In this document: positions 22,576 through 34,250 of the stretch, one piece after another
Layout of the letters: every line of letters begins with the position of its first letter
Position numbering within the stretch: the stretch's first letter is position 1
Source of the DNA: Rhyacophila brunnea
Lineage: Eukaryota; Arthropoda; Insecta; Trichoptera; Rhyacophilidae
Direction: 5' to 3'
Assembly (NCBI GenBank): GCA_022495005.1
Contig: JAGYXB010001608.1
Coordinates: 682,001 to 746,000 of the forward strand
Length of the DNA: 64,000 bases
Made by a program: the position numbers and the translations under genes
The notes under the pieces: generated by a model
What the model was told of the DNA's origin: nothing
What the model saw: only the letters and a program-made list of their open reading frames with translations
Databases searched by the model: none

Positions 22576-23015
22576 AAAATTCAAATTTATTTATTTTGAC
22601 TTACGGTGAACATTACAAATTATAAATTTAAGACGTTCACAATGTGAAATTTAAAAACAAAGAAGTTGTATTAAACAGTGTAAAGTAGAAATCAATATAT
22701 GAAGTATTACAAAAACAGTGTAAAAATAAAGTAAAAGATACAAAAAATATAAATTATAAAGCATGGAAGCACACCGAATGAGCTAAGTGGTCCTATTTTA
22801 AGAATTTATAAACCAATGCCCACCTATACTCATCCTCTCGTAGGTGGAATATATCAACATCCGAAGCGATTTTGTTGAACAGAGTTATTGCCTTCCTAAT
22901 TGGCATCACCAATAGCACGTTAGTTCTAAGCAAACAACACTGATGCTCCAGATTCAGAGACACACGAGTCAATACCACCAAGAATGACCAAGTTCTCATT
23001 TACACCACGTACCTA
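22576..23015 (-). mobile_element. Non-LTR retrotransposon 3' end, copy 1
   Basis: The minus strand encodes LRTNVLLVMPIRKAITLFNKIASD, then VDIFHLREDEYRWALVYKFLK. This is the type of short helical C-terminal region that follows reverse transcriptase in jockey/CR1-like elements. A 3' UTR of about 200 bases follows and ends in aacgtcttaaatttataattt and an aaataaat-type tail (seen on the plus strand at 22576-22600). Upstream sequence matches the 24.2 kb copy up to about 23015 (cgtggtgtaaatgagaa). No reverse transcriptase core; 5'-truncated. Confidence 0.7.
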
Positions 23016-24196
23016 TAAGTCGGAAAAAAAACATGGCCAATATTTAATATTGATATCTTCTAGCATTTAAACTACAGTATGTAAGCATACCTACCTAAGA
23101 GAAAGCCGGTTGGAAAGATGGATGTACTAAATTATTCGTCATAATAATGCATTAGTTTCCACTCATATTTTTCGTATATGAACATCTGACAATCTTTTCC
23201 ATGTCTTGGCTCCATCCCTCCTGGAATAAAGCAGTAGAAACCACGTAGAATTGTTAATGTGGTCTGTCCATCTGGAAGCTTCGATCTGACCACCCTTCAC
23301 TAATACGTCATTGTGTGGGTAACGATATTTAATTAACAAATTTTTGATGTGATTACAAAGAATCATTTTGCTATAAGATATTATTTCGCGAGCCGGAGTT
23401 TCGCGATGTTTCAACTAACTGTACACTTTTGTTGGTTCTAATTGGGTTCTCGCTGTAAGACACGCGTGTGGTGAAAAAAATCGAGTGCTACGGATAGTTA
23501 GTCATTATATTATTTTCTTATTCGTTTTTATGAATGTTTATTTTTTTATTTACAGCATTTTATTACATTGAATCTGTTTCCATTTATGCGCTCCTGATAT
23601 CTGGAAAATCACGAATGATTTTTTTAATATTAAATAAGAACGCTATTTTTTTCATAATATTATAGGTAAATTATCTATGTTAAAATTACCGTCATTGACA
23701 ATATGATATTTTATTATAATATATACCTACTATAAATAGGTAGAGTCTCCGTTTTATAACATTGCACTTTTTTGCACTCTTTACTATACTGATACGCCTA
23801 TGCCTGATTACCTCGCATAACATTAGATCAAAATGATATTTAAGATAATAAATATTGTATGTAAAAAAATATTTTTAGACTATATTACAACATCATTTTC
23901 ATCCAAGAGCTGGAGTGCAAAGTTATGAAGCATATAAGTACCCTACTTAAGTATTAAAATATAAAAAAAACATTAATTATCATTTGTTTAACCCAAATAC
24001 AATAAAAAAAATAATCAATAGTGCTCACCTCCGACAGGTCTTCAACTACATCTATAGATGGTGGTATGCATGACGAAATTGTCTTCCGAACAAAGTTGGC
24101 GTGGAGTGCGTTCTGACACCAGAATGCTATACTCTTAGGTTTACGTCATTATATAAATTATAGAGTTTGTTGGTGATATTATGATCGTATTTTTTC
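23016..24196. other. No recognised feature
   Basis: An 83-codon minus-strand frame at 23163-23414 is not recognisable. It lies upstream of the retrotransposon end on the same strand, but the 24.2 kb copy shows no matching extension. Confidence 0.3.
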
Positions 24197-24905
24197 CAAC
24201 TTATACGCGGTGTAAATGAGAATTCTGCCATTCTCGGCAGTATTTACCTGTTGTCCCTGATTGAACTATATTATACATCGAGAGCATCACTTGATTGTTT
24301 TCTCAAGGTGCATAACTAACCAGCCATTGGTAATGCCAATTGGGAGGGCAATAACTCTCTTTAACCAAGTCGATTCGGATATTGACATATTTCACCTACG
24401 TGAGGATGAGTATAGGTGAGCATTATTTTGTAAGTTTATAAGGTCTACTTAGCTCAATGATACTCAACCTTTTTTTTCTTCGGGCCAAATACCTACATAT
24501 ATTTGTAAAGTAACGCGGGCCGCATCACTAATGGTGTGACGAAAAAAATCATGAAACCCCCCTTTTTTACAAAATATTTTTGAGATTTTAAAAATTATAA
24601 ACAAAAGTAATGTGTATCCAAGCGTTTATTTCAAAATTAAAAATCATGTTCCTGATAATAAATGTGTTTCGGGCCGCATATAAAAGCTTAAAGGGCCGCA
24701 GGTTGAGTATCGCTGACTTAGCTCATTCGGTATACTACCTTGTATCTAATTAATATTTTTTGTATTAATTACTTTCTACTATTTAATAACTTAATACTGA
24801 AAATATATTTTTTCATATATTTATACTGTTTTAATAATATTTATTTGTTTTTAAATGTAATGTTGTGAACGTCTTAAATCAATAATTTGTTAAATCAAAA
24901 ATCAA
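24197..24905 (+). mobile_element. Non-LTR retrotransposon 3' end, copy 2, interrupted
   Basis: Same family as 22576-23015, opposite strand. Shared blocks are the ggtgtaaatgagaa start, a LVMPIGRAITLFNQ-like coding stretch, gacatatttcacctacgtgagg and the 3' UTR ending tgttgtgaacgtcttaaatc with an A-rich tail. The body is split at 24455-24715 by a hAT miniature element. The reading frame is already decayed outside the insertion. Confidence 0.75.
24455..24715. mobile_element. hAT miniature element with perfect 8-bp target duplication
   Basis: The left end CAATGATACTCAACCT and right end AGGTTGAGTATCGCTG are inverted 14 of 16. The flanks are acttagct at 24447-24454 and 24716-24723, identical. Subterminal gggcc words (gggccaaat, gcgggccgcat, gggccgca) are typical of this hAT group. 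261 bp, no transposase. It inserted into the 3' UTR of a non-LTR element. Confidence 0.93.
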
Positions 24906-25454
24906 AAAAAAAGTCTTCATTTTGTGTATCAAACATTGGCAACGGAATAAGCCAATACCTACATATTGAATGGTAAAAATATCATTCGTCTCATTTTCAA
25001 CGTTAAAAACCGGTTAGATGCTTTGATATTGAATATACGTCCATAGACAAGAAAGAACATGTTGGGATTATAATATTATGTATATTAATTCATCCTACAA
25101 TGTTTTTGATAACATACCGGCAAAACATGATAAATTATTGCCATGCAGATTTATCCAAATTATTCCAAAGAGTTGTCATAATCTATACCTAATAATTAAT
25201 TAATAATAGATTTGAATTGATTTGATTGAGGAAGAGATAATAATTTAAATACGCATATGAACAAAAAGCTAGATGTTTCTTAAATGTCCTATATCCTGTA
25301 AACGGTTTTACGGAACATCTACCGAAGTATCTATATGTCAAAATATCGCGTGGTCTAATAAAGTGATACTCTGCTGAGATAAGATATGGTCAAACACGTA
25401 TGAAAGTTAATAATATATAAAATAATATTCTAAAGTGTCAACCTATTTCTTAAC
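24906..25454. other. No recognised feature
   Basis: AT-rich, no partner found. Confidence 0.35.
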
Positions 25455-25895
25455 CAGTGATGCCAACTTTCATTCACAAAAATATATCAGATAGGATAAG
25501 AAATTAGACTAGATGGCAGAATAAAAAGCAAAACAAATAAAATGTGTCTAGAAATTAATATTTCAAAAAAATATGTCATAATTATTATCAGAATTGTTTT
25601 TTACAAGAACGTTTCGAAAGAAAGAAGAAAAATTTCGTGTTTTACACTTAATAAAATAAGTCATAATATTCATGCAGGAAAGAAGTATAATCATTAATTA
25701 TTTTTGTATGTAGCATTTGTTTTAAACGATAATATGGTAGAAAAGATCAGTGTATTTTTAAAGCAAATCCGGTATAATAATATTATTCTAGCTTTATTAT
25801 GAGAAGTTTTAGACTAAATTTAACGCCATTCGCCAGATGCGAATTTTGCAAACTATTCAAAAAGTTATTTATGTTAAGAAAACCGCTACTTCGAC
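25455..25895. mobile_element. hAT-like element of the TTGCCAAC-end family, copy 2
   Basis: Begins CAGTGATGCCAACTTTCATT and shares attaatatttcaaaaaa and gtcataattatta with copy 1 (16786-17181), and atatatcagataggataag-like words with 35814. Near its right part are gccagatgcgaattttgcaa words. The right terminus is not resolved. Confidence 0.4.
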
Positions 25896-26587
25896 AACGC
25901 TTTTCATAACTTCGATGTCCTTTGGACCGCTGACTAAAAACATACGTATAACAAAATCACCATTTTTAAGTGTAAAAGGAGTGAATCATTATAGTCATCC
26001 ATAGATTGGAGGATGTATAAACAGATGTTTTATGAGGAATATTTTGATAGTTATTCATTCACTCAACGTGCATTTTTATTCAGCCTCAAGCCCATTTAAA
26101 AAAAAAAATAATTGTACTGATTGAATTCGCAGAGGCGTGGTACACTGTTAATTTTAAGCCACCTATCTTTAGCCAACAATGTTTTTTGTAGCTTTCTTCT
26201 TTGATGCAGTATCTTATCGAAGGTTGGCGAACCAATTTTCGTACGTTTCCCTACCGCTTTCCAGTTGCATCAGATCGCTCAACACCTTGGTCATTGATCC
26301 ACTTGTGATAACAATCCAGCATTATATTAAAATATTTTGATATGAAATAATTTCTGTCCTCATACATAATTAGTTGGCTTACATATCGGACTTGATTTCA
26401 ATTAAAAACGATCATATGGAAAGTATTTCGTCGTTGTATAATGAAACGGGAAATATGACATATCCGATTGAGTACCAAATTAGTTAATAACTATTTTTTT
26501 CCAAATTTAATATATTATGTTACAAGTGTCTTTAATAAAACCACATATTTTACGAATTTTTCATATAATTTTTTGTTTCTTTGTTTT
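25896..26587. other. No recognised feature
   Basis: AT-rich, chance frames only. Confidence 0.3.
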
Positions 26588-26820
26588 TCGACCATGTCCG
26601 ATCCTAATAGGATTATATGGGCCTCCACAGAGTATAGGTTTGTATTAACAGATTTTGTTTTTTAGGAGAAATGGATGTCAGCCACTTGCTCAACCTATTA
26701 GGTCCATACCCTGACAGACACAAATTGAAAAACAATATGTGTACTTGCCAGACCCAGGATTCGAACCTGGGACCCACGGCGTGATAGTCCAACGCTTAAG
26801 CCGCACGGCCACCGTGGGTG
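26588..26820 (-). mobile_element. tRNA-derived SINE, copy B (best preserved)
   Basis: Read on the minus strand: head TGGCCGTGCGGCTTAAGCG (A box), then GGGTCCCAGGTTCGAATCC containing an intact B box, then the cacatattgtttttcaattt and gagcaagtggctgacatcca blocks, and a tail ending ggatcggacatggtcg. The two pol III boxes are the clearest of the family. It is a complete SINE of about 233 bp. No poly-A tail is obvious at its 3' end. Confidence 0.8.
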
Positions 26821-27224
26821 TTTTCATATTACTTATATGTAAACTTTTTACATTATTTTTATCTTTGTATTCCATGGCTTCCTGGTTGTGAGTTACTAAT
26901 TATTATGAAAATGAATTGTATCCTCAGAGTAATAATATAAAGAGAGTCGGTATTGTTCGGCAAAATGAAGCTGTGTTTGTTTAGTATAAGGCAGATGTAC
27001 AGTAAAATCTCAATTGTATTATTATCAACTTAACTATGAAACGTTATACGGTCATACCATCGTGTTGCTTCTGATACGGCTACCAAATTTAAACACAACA
27101 TAGTTAACCATATGTTCAACTGAAATAATTAAAAATAATTACTACTAACTTTATATTTAACACATAAACAATAAATTTCAGCAACACGTGCTCTCAGTTT
27201 TTAAATGAATGTAATCATTTAAAT
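26821..27224. other. No recognised feature
   Basis: AT-rich sequence between the SINE and a hAT element. Confidence 0.3.
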
Positions 27225-27528
27225 CAGCGACGTCCCGTGGGGGTAGGCAGATTGAGCGTCGCTTGGGGCGGCAGTCACTTGAAGGGCGGCAAACCGAGGA
27301 GAATCATTTAGTAGATATAAAAATAACTACCTAAACTACTAGAGTACTTGTAAATGTATTAATTAGCATACAAGGTTGAACAGAACTTTAACTTTTTGTC
27401 GGGTTCGCGATGTCTAGTTTACTTCCGTTGCCCTTCGACGTCCTTGGTGACCAGAAACGACACGAGCATGGATGATTAAAAATATTGTATAAAAAAATGG
27501 GGCGGCATTTTGTCTAGGGACGTCACTG
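27225..27528 (-). mobile_element. hAT element, CAGTGACGTCC family, deleted copy
   Basis: The left end CAGCGACGTCCCGTGGG and right end CTAGGGACGTCACTG are inverted. Flanks are atttaaat (27217-27224) and gtttaaat (27529-27536), 7 of 8. The segment cgcgatgtctagtttacttc is the reverse complement of part of 38048-38894, so this is a shorter, oppositely oriented member of that family. No transposase. Confidence 0.8.
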
Positions 27529-27871
27529 GTTTAAATCAATATTTATCGGCGACGTTTCCAAAAAATATTTAATTCAGTCGTAGAAATTCTATCTTACTCT
27601 AACGCATATTGAATGCTTTCTCATTCGCATTAATGATTTGTTTTTGTTCAGGCCTTGATTGTATGTAGGTAGGTATGTAGATAATTGAAAGATATATATA
27701 AAACGTAAATAATTACTATTTTTGCCCCAAATGCGGAGCCCATATTTACACAGAGTGGAGATTGTTACCTCAGTGGTCTTTATTACGATGGTTGTTAGTT
27801 ATTAGTTCAACCATTTTGGTTCTCGCTCTAGACCTAGACTAAATACGCATTGACAAAAAAGAACATGGAAG

Positions 27872-28000
27872 TTTTTGATGCGAAGCCTTCTGGGTGGAAG
27901 AGTGTAACGAGGCCCAGATTGCAGTGGTTGGATGGCGTTGAAGACGAAGAAGTTGATTGCAGACGATAGACCGGACTGGGGACGACGATTCGATGATATA
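27872..28000 (+). pseudogene. RTE-like reverse transcriptase C-terminal scrap
   Basis: The plus strand reads KSVTRPRLQWLDGVEDEEVD, followed after a break by DRPDWGRRFDD. The RPRLxWLDxVExD block is the basic segment near the C-terminus of RTE-like proteins. About 40 residues only. Confidence 0.4.
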
Positions 28001-28013
28001 TATTTATTTAAAC

Positions 28014-28085
28014 CAGTCACGGAATTTGAACTCGCGACCCATAGGTTTGCAAGCAAGTGTTTCGACACAACTCTACTTTGGGTAG
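28014..28085 (-). repeat. tRNA-like SINE head
   Basis: On the minus strand, cttgcttgcaaacctatggg leads into gcgagttcaaattccgtg, a B-box-like word (gagttcaaattcc) in T-arm context. The A box is weak. Confidence 0.35.
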
Positions 28086-29709
28086 GCTTGAAGGATACGG
28101 ATGTCTAATTGAAACGGATGGCAGACTTATTACTATAATAAAATAAAATACTTAAAATCTAATATAGGTTTTATGCTAAATATTCACACCGGATGTTGGT
28201 TTAATACATTCGAAGCAATAACAATTAAATAATTTAACTGTGAACTTCTTAAAAACCTTTTATTAACTTAACCCCTTAAGGTGTTTTATATAATTAAGCC
28301 TAAATAAAGAGAATGTTTTACGTTTCTTTACCGATTAGATAAATTTAATTACAAGTTTTAACACTTACCAGTACTACAGTCATCAGATTTGTAAATCTTG
28401 AGACCATATGAGGACAAAAAATTCAAACTGACGTCCGTACAAACTCGCAACACCTTTGATTCGCAGAATCGGATGAATTTTGTTACGCACGTACAACTAT
28501 GGCGATAGAATGAAATCATTATTGGAATAAAACAGTGGTTTTAAAATCGTTGTATTTACCAGTGCAGGAAAATGTAGGATGAGACCAGTATGCATATCTT
28601 GCAGGTGTTTTGGTACTATTAAAAAATAGATTACTCATCAATATCTAATACCCTATCCATGGAATAAGCCAAACCGAATCGTTTATTACCATCCAAACTT
28701 ACGCTGTTTCCGTTTACAACACTTTACTAACTAGTCGAGTGTTCATGGAAGTGCTTGCGAAACTGTATACAGACATCGCTTCGTGTTCCGTTATGCTTCA
28801 CTCAAATCATAGTGTTCGGGTATGCTCGCATATTTGGATCAAGTATACATTCTACCAAAATCAGAATAATATCTTTCTCTATGGACACTTTTTAACAAGT
28901 TTGATGTCTATGGACGCTTAAACGTCAAACAAAAACGTCACAGGACGTAATATTTGCATTTTGCTGCGAGATACCTCTAGTAGTAATACAATGCCAATAT
29001 TGAAAATGAAAGATGTTAAAATCGCTACGTCATTTACATACTCATTATTTCTTATATGTATTGATTTATATTACATTATGGCCGGATAATCCGAATGCCG
29101 AATAAACGTTATTGAATAAATATAATCATTATATCATCATCATAATCAAATAAAATACTCTTGAGAAGTAAGTACATGTTTACTATCGCGGAAGGTAGAT
29201 ACCTATCTAAACAAATAAAAGTAAATGCTGATGGTGATAGTATGCCATGTATTATGCATACATTGTTTCCAGCAGTTATTAAAATATATATATATTAAAT
29301 AGATTTTCATTCATCTGCGTCCGATATGTATTTACTAACGAAACTTTTGAATCCGAAAGCATTATCGCTTTTACGAAATTTACGGCGTTGTAGATTAGTT
29401 TCATCCACGAAAGCAAAGTTTAGTAATAAAGAAAGCAATCATGATTGAATAAAATGAAGCACCAATTATAGGATCAATTGTAAAATTGATAATACCATTA
29501 GACAATAATCAAAATAATTCACTGAATCATAATGAAATACGGAAGAAAACAAGTACGTATGACAATTACTATCAACAAACGCGGGCTGTCTATTGAAGTA
29601 CTGTTCTATGAGGAAATCAATATATACATTTAATAATAATTATTTAACCGATTGAGTGATTCTAAAATTGTATTAAAATGCCAATGGTTTCGAATGCTCT
29701 ATATACCCC
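28086..29709. other. No recognised feature
   Basis: AT-rich, with a short (AT)n at about 29286-29296. No gene or repeat copy is seen. Confidence 0.35.
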
Positions 29710-30190
29710 CACGGCCCACAAAGGCCGCACGGATTAAGCGTCGGCCTTATAACGTCGTAGGTCCCAGGTTACAATTCTGGGTCTGGCAAAGTACACATAT
29801 TGTTTTTCAATGTGTGTATAAGTCAGAGTGTGGACCTAGTAGATTGAGCAAGTGGCTCAGGCCCATATTATGATCTGTGTTGATATATTACACCTACGTG
29901 AGAATGAGTATAGGTGGACGTTGTTTTATAAATTCTTAAAATACGGTCTGCTTAACTCATCCGGTGTACTTCCTTGTACCTATCTAAGTTATATTTTTTG
30001 TATTTACACATTTCTACTGTTTAATAATATACTATCTATCTCTATACTGATCTATCTCTTTTTTATGTAATACTGTTTTATATTTCTTTGTTTCTAAATA
30101 TCATGTTGTGAACGTCTTAAACTTATAATTTGTAATGTCCACAATATGTTAAAAAATAAATAAATTGAATCTTATTAGGATCGGACATGG
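29710..30190 (+). mobile_element. tRNA-derived SINE, copy C, split by a retrotransposon
   Basis: The SINE head (ggccgcacggattaagcg, then taggtcccaggttacaatt) and body run to 29877, ending caggcccatattatgatc. The missing tail, ttattaggatcggacatgg, resumes at 30168. The 290 bases between belong to a non-LTR element. The B box is damaged (ggttacaattc). The body shows a small deletion at gtggct|caggccc compared with copies A and B. Confidence 0.75.
29878..30167 (+). mobile_element. Non-LTR retrotransposon 3' end, copy 3, inside the SINE
   Basis: Starts tgttgatatattacacctac, encodes a short VDILHLRENEYRWTLFYKFLK segment and ends with gtgaacgtcttaaact and an aaaaaataaataaattgaat tail. It is the most 5'-truncated copy of the 22.6/24.2 kb family, about 290 bp. 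The A-rich simple tail at the SINE junction is as expected from target-primed insertion. A gatc/gaatc similarity at the two junctions may be a short target duplication. Confidence 0.75.
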
Positions 30191-31967
30191 ATATATTATT
30201 ATATTTATTATATATTCAAAATGTATTTTTATTTCTGTCAGTTTCGTTAAGCTATTTTTTCTAACCTCATCGAAAATTACTACCTCGTATTTCGTGTTGC
30301 TTTGATACTTTATGATATTATTTCGTGACATTGTTTTACTTTGAACGATTTTACGCTACCCCATGTAAATGAGTTTTATAAAATCATTCACAATTCAGAA
30401 TTTAGATTTCACACAAATTTTAATCATGTTGTACATACATGTTAAAGTTATAGGTATTATATAATATGGGTTCACTGACAAAATACCACTCTCACACTGT
30501 AAACTTACTGTAAATATTTTGTCATTCAATAAATTTATTATTGCCGATAAATAATAAATTTAATGTCTGACTTAAAGTTTATGAATCATTAATAAGGAGT
30601 GTTGCGGATAATACTTACCTATATTTCGTTACATATCGTCATGTGAAAAGGTGCACACACAGCCTCCGACAGGAAAAACTGCATATAGGAGATAAATAAC
30701 ATTTTAATGCATTAATAAAGTGCATTGAACGGTGAGCTGTCTCCACGTACAGCCAGATGGATTGACAGAAAGACTGGCCGAAAGTGAATGTTGCATATTG
30801 CAAGTTGCAAGCGGCAAGTTGTAGATTGATTCATTATTTTGCATTGTCATCATATAACTGAAGCCTGATTCAGTGAAATGGATATTTAAAAAATAATATA
30901 GGTATTATCTTATGGTTAATCGGGCCGTGTTATGTATACATTTAGAAAGCCCGTTGTAGACACTTTGATTTTGTCAGGCAGTCGAGATTATTTTGTTTGA
31001 CTGTGTAATGTAAACGATGAATCGTCTGATGATTTGACACACTATGAAGGGTAGGAGGAAAGAAAAATCATTATCACATTAATTCAGTTTTGAGATAAAG
31101 ACACTGATAAACTTAATAACCTTCTTGATATCTTATTTATTAATCTTAAATTAAAAGATATCTTACATGTCAATTTAATATTTATTACAATCACAATCTA
31201 GTTAAATATACAGTTTTGGAAAGCAATAAAATATATAAATATAAATATTCTTTGTCAAATTTAATGTTTCTTTTGAATTTCAATATTTTCTTTCTGAGGT
31301 CAATGTTTGCACAATGATTTTTATTATTATTTGTTTGCCATCCAATAGCTTACAAAATTCTCCAAAATTTTACGATCATTGTGGACAATGATCTTTCTTT
31401 TTGTCTACCCTTCACATATGATGCAAATACGTAGGACATGTGAATACGATTTATTTTATTTACATTGAAAACCAACGCCGCTAAATTAGATGGGCATATT
31501 TAATACATGCGTTCTGGTGAAAATAACTTATAATATCTTTCGAAAATAAAACGTTATGGTAACGTATATTTTAGTCAGGCTAGCTTTCAGGTAAACCATA
31601 ACATAGTGTCTGTAGGTGGCTTAAACCAATCCACATAAGGTAGATTTAGTGCGTATTATCGAACAAATTTTAAATATAAATCTAATTGGGATTCTACGAT
31701 AGTCTACGATGTATTCAAATGGTTTACTTAAGGAGCGACCTTGAAAGAAGTAGGATGAAGATTTATTCTTATATATTAAGTTAAATTACGCCGATAGTTA
31801 GTTGTCATTGTTGAGATTCTTCACTGAACAATCATTCGACCCAAGTAGGGTAAAAGATATTAAGCGGCCTAACTAACGCAAGTAGGAGTACAGTGATACT
31901 TGAAATAATAAAATTATCCTCCTTCCTGTCATATTATATAAGTCAATGCTGATCACCAAGTATTGTG
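30191..31967. other. No recognised feature
   Basis: Quiet AT-rich stretch with short chance frames only. Confidence 0.4.

Positions 31968-31994
<27 letters not shown>
31968..31994 (+). repeat. Poly-T run of 27
   Basis: An uninterrupted T run, longest mononucleotide tract in the window. It could be the A tail of a minus-strand retroposed copy, but no body was recognised to its right. Confidence 0.9.
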
Positions 31995-31998
<4 letters not shown>

Positions 31999-32710
31999 AT
32001 ATTCATAAATTATAATCGTTCTATATGACAGTACGAGTATAAAAATGTATTTTAAGGTTATCTATGAATTGTATAACTCTGTAAAGGATACAGTACCTTA
32101 CAAATATTAATATTGTAGTGGTACGTGATAGTTACAACATATTTAAAAATAATTATTACACTGCAATACAGCATTTATTTATTCAATCTTTTGTTAAAGA
32201 GAATTTATTGTAAGATGGGTAATTTTATAATACTCTTTAAGTACATAATATTATCGAATGTAAAAAGATAAAAGGATTTAACAAAAATAGATTTTATTGG
32301 ATAATAACATTGCATACCATTGCATAACATCCAAATGATGTAAGCTGCAAGTGCGGAATTATTAAGTAAATTTAGCATGAATTAAGTGAAGTTTTGAATC
32401 ATTTTTTCATTCATTAATTGACTCAATAATTAATATCAGATTGGAAAAATAAAACACCTCTATTTTATATCTTTACTTTGACCGACAACCATAACAAACA
32501 CGTTTTTATGTCTACTGTAAAAAGATAATTTTGTATGAGTTACGTCCTTTTGCCTTTTAACAGTATAATATGTATATACCAGATAATTTTCTGTCTATAA
32601 AGTTAATAGGACACCCAGTTATTTATACTAGCAATATTTATTCAGTGGGTAGATCGTCTTTAAAGATATTTCAAAATCACTTGATGGAATTAATAGAAAA
32701 TTGTTTGCGG
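31995..32710. other. No recognised feature
   Basis: AT-rich sequence with no repeat partner found. Confidence 0.35.
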
Positions 32711-32838
32711 TATATAAAGGCACATTTGATTTATCATTATACACCTACGTATAAGTGAATCATTAAATTAAAGCAATGTCTGCTGTGACCTGTTATACCT
32801 TGGTGCTATTATTTTGTTTAGATTTACATAAAAGATAA
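32711..32838 (+). promoter_or_regulatory. Weak candidate promoter with 20-codon frame
   Basis: TATATAAAGG (32711-32720) is followed 25 bases later by an arthropod-type initiator TCATTA (A at 32736). The first ATG (32776, context aagcaATG) opens a 20-residue frame reading MSAVTCYTLVLLFCLDLHKR, which looks like a secretion signal, then a stop at 32836-32838. Short first exons encoding part of a signal peptide are common in insect cuticle and secreted-protein genes, but no good splice donor or second exon was found. In DNA this AT-rich, TATA words and short hydrophobic frames arise easily by chance. Confidence 0.2.
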
Positions 32839-34188
32839 TATACTTATACATTTATTTATACATATTTGTATACCTAATACGATTATCAATAAATAAGTTT
32901 TAGTTTAAGATATATTTCATTGAAGACTAAAATTCTTAACTTAATGTGTTCATTGACAATGAGTCAAAGGAAAATGTCTTGGCCGGTTTCAAGCAATACT
33001 TTTCACTAGGCTCACTTTCCACTTGAGAATAAAATGAGGTTTTTATTTCTGTCTAGTCTTTTCTGCTAGTCTGGTACAGTGCTTTTCAGATTTGTTTATT
33101 GCATGGCCCTAAATCTGAAAAGAATCATTCAAGGCTTCCAGAAAAAAAAACTTGTATAAAAATAGGTTATAAAGGAAGATCAGTTCATTTTTATCATCAA
33201 TTATAATTATACAGACTTGAAAATGTGCTAAACTATATATAAAGAGTAATTAAAAAGTAAACCATGTGGTGTTGGATGAATAAAATAAATAACAATATAC
33301 CTAAGTACGACTCAAGCTTAATTTCAAATTTTAAAAATATGCATGGAACAAATTAGTGAGAGAAAAATATATGAAACTATATCATAGTTTTCAATGATTA
33401 CAATGGAGAATTATTAAATCTTACGGTTCGTATTTCCATATTTCGACCGTTAGAAAAGGATTTTTCTACCTAAAAATTATTACGGGAAATGAAAAATCTG
33501 GGAACACTGCACTGATGTTGTATGACAGAATTAGGATTTACAATATAATGGAGGCGGGTGTGCCATTTCCAGCCATGCAATATCATTAAACTTACTATTG
33601 ATATTGTTTTTACTATTGCCAATGTTACCATCTTTGCAGTGTTGATTAAATGGTACAAAAGCTTAAAAAATGTGGTATATTATTGTGCATTGAATCCTTA
33701 AAAATTATGGTATTTTTGACATACAATTTTTGTACAACTTATTGTTTTACATTTTTTGAGAAATAAAAATTATAAGACGGTTCGTAACTCTACCAATGAC
33801 AAAGCCACATGATTTTTTAAAACTTTCTATTACAAGAGGGAAGAAAACTATTCACTACGAAATGCAGAACTATAAATACGGTTAGGAACTATGTTATTTT
33901 AATTTTGTTGTTTTTTGATAAATTTTGTAATATTTAATAAATCATTTATTTTATTCAACGAATAATTCACAGGACTTAAGAATGAAATATTAACAAAAGA
34001 AACGATTTATTAAAAATTATTTGCACGTTATAACGTTATAAAAGATGTTATAACTAAATATTTGGTGAAAGCCGGGTGTCGTTTAGTAATTAAGGCAATT
34101 AATGATTTGTCAAGTAATTTGATAATCATTTCATGTATGACCTACTAGTTTAAATTATCATAATTAAGTAGGAGGCATATATTTTAAT
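32839..34188. other. No recognised feature
   Basis: AT-rich. No transposon ends or protein similarity. Confidence 0.35.
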
Positions 34189-34250
34189 TAGTTAAAGCAT
34201 ATTGGCGCGATATCAGTGGATATACAGGTTCAAATCTCGTTAGGCGTCGT
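34189..34250 (+). repeat. tRNA-like SINE head
   Basis: The stretch tagttaaagcatattggcgc resembles an A-box arm and caggttcaaatctcg a B box, about 35 bases apart. No complete cloverleaf. Probably a decayed SINE head. Confidence 0.3.

Noticed and set aside
23163..23414. 83-codon minus-strand frame upstream of a non-LTR 3' end
   Set aside because: Its strand and position suggested a coding extension of the retrotransposon, but the other copies show no matching sequence and no reverse transcriptase motif is present.
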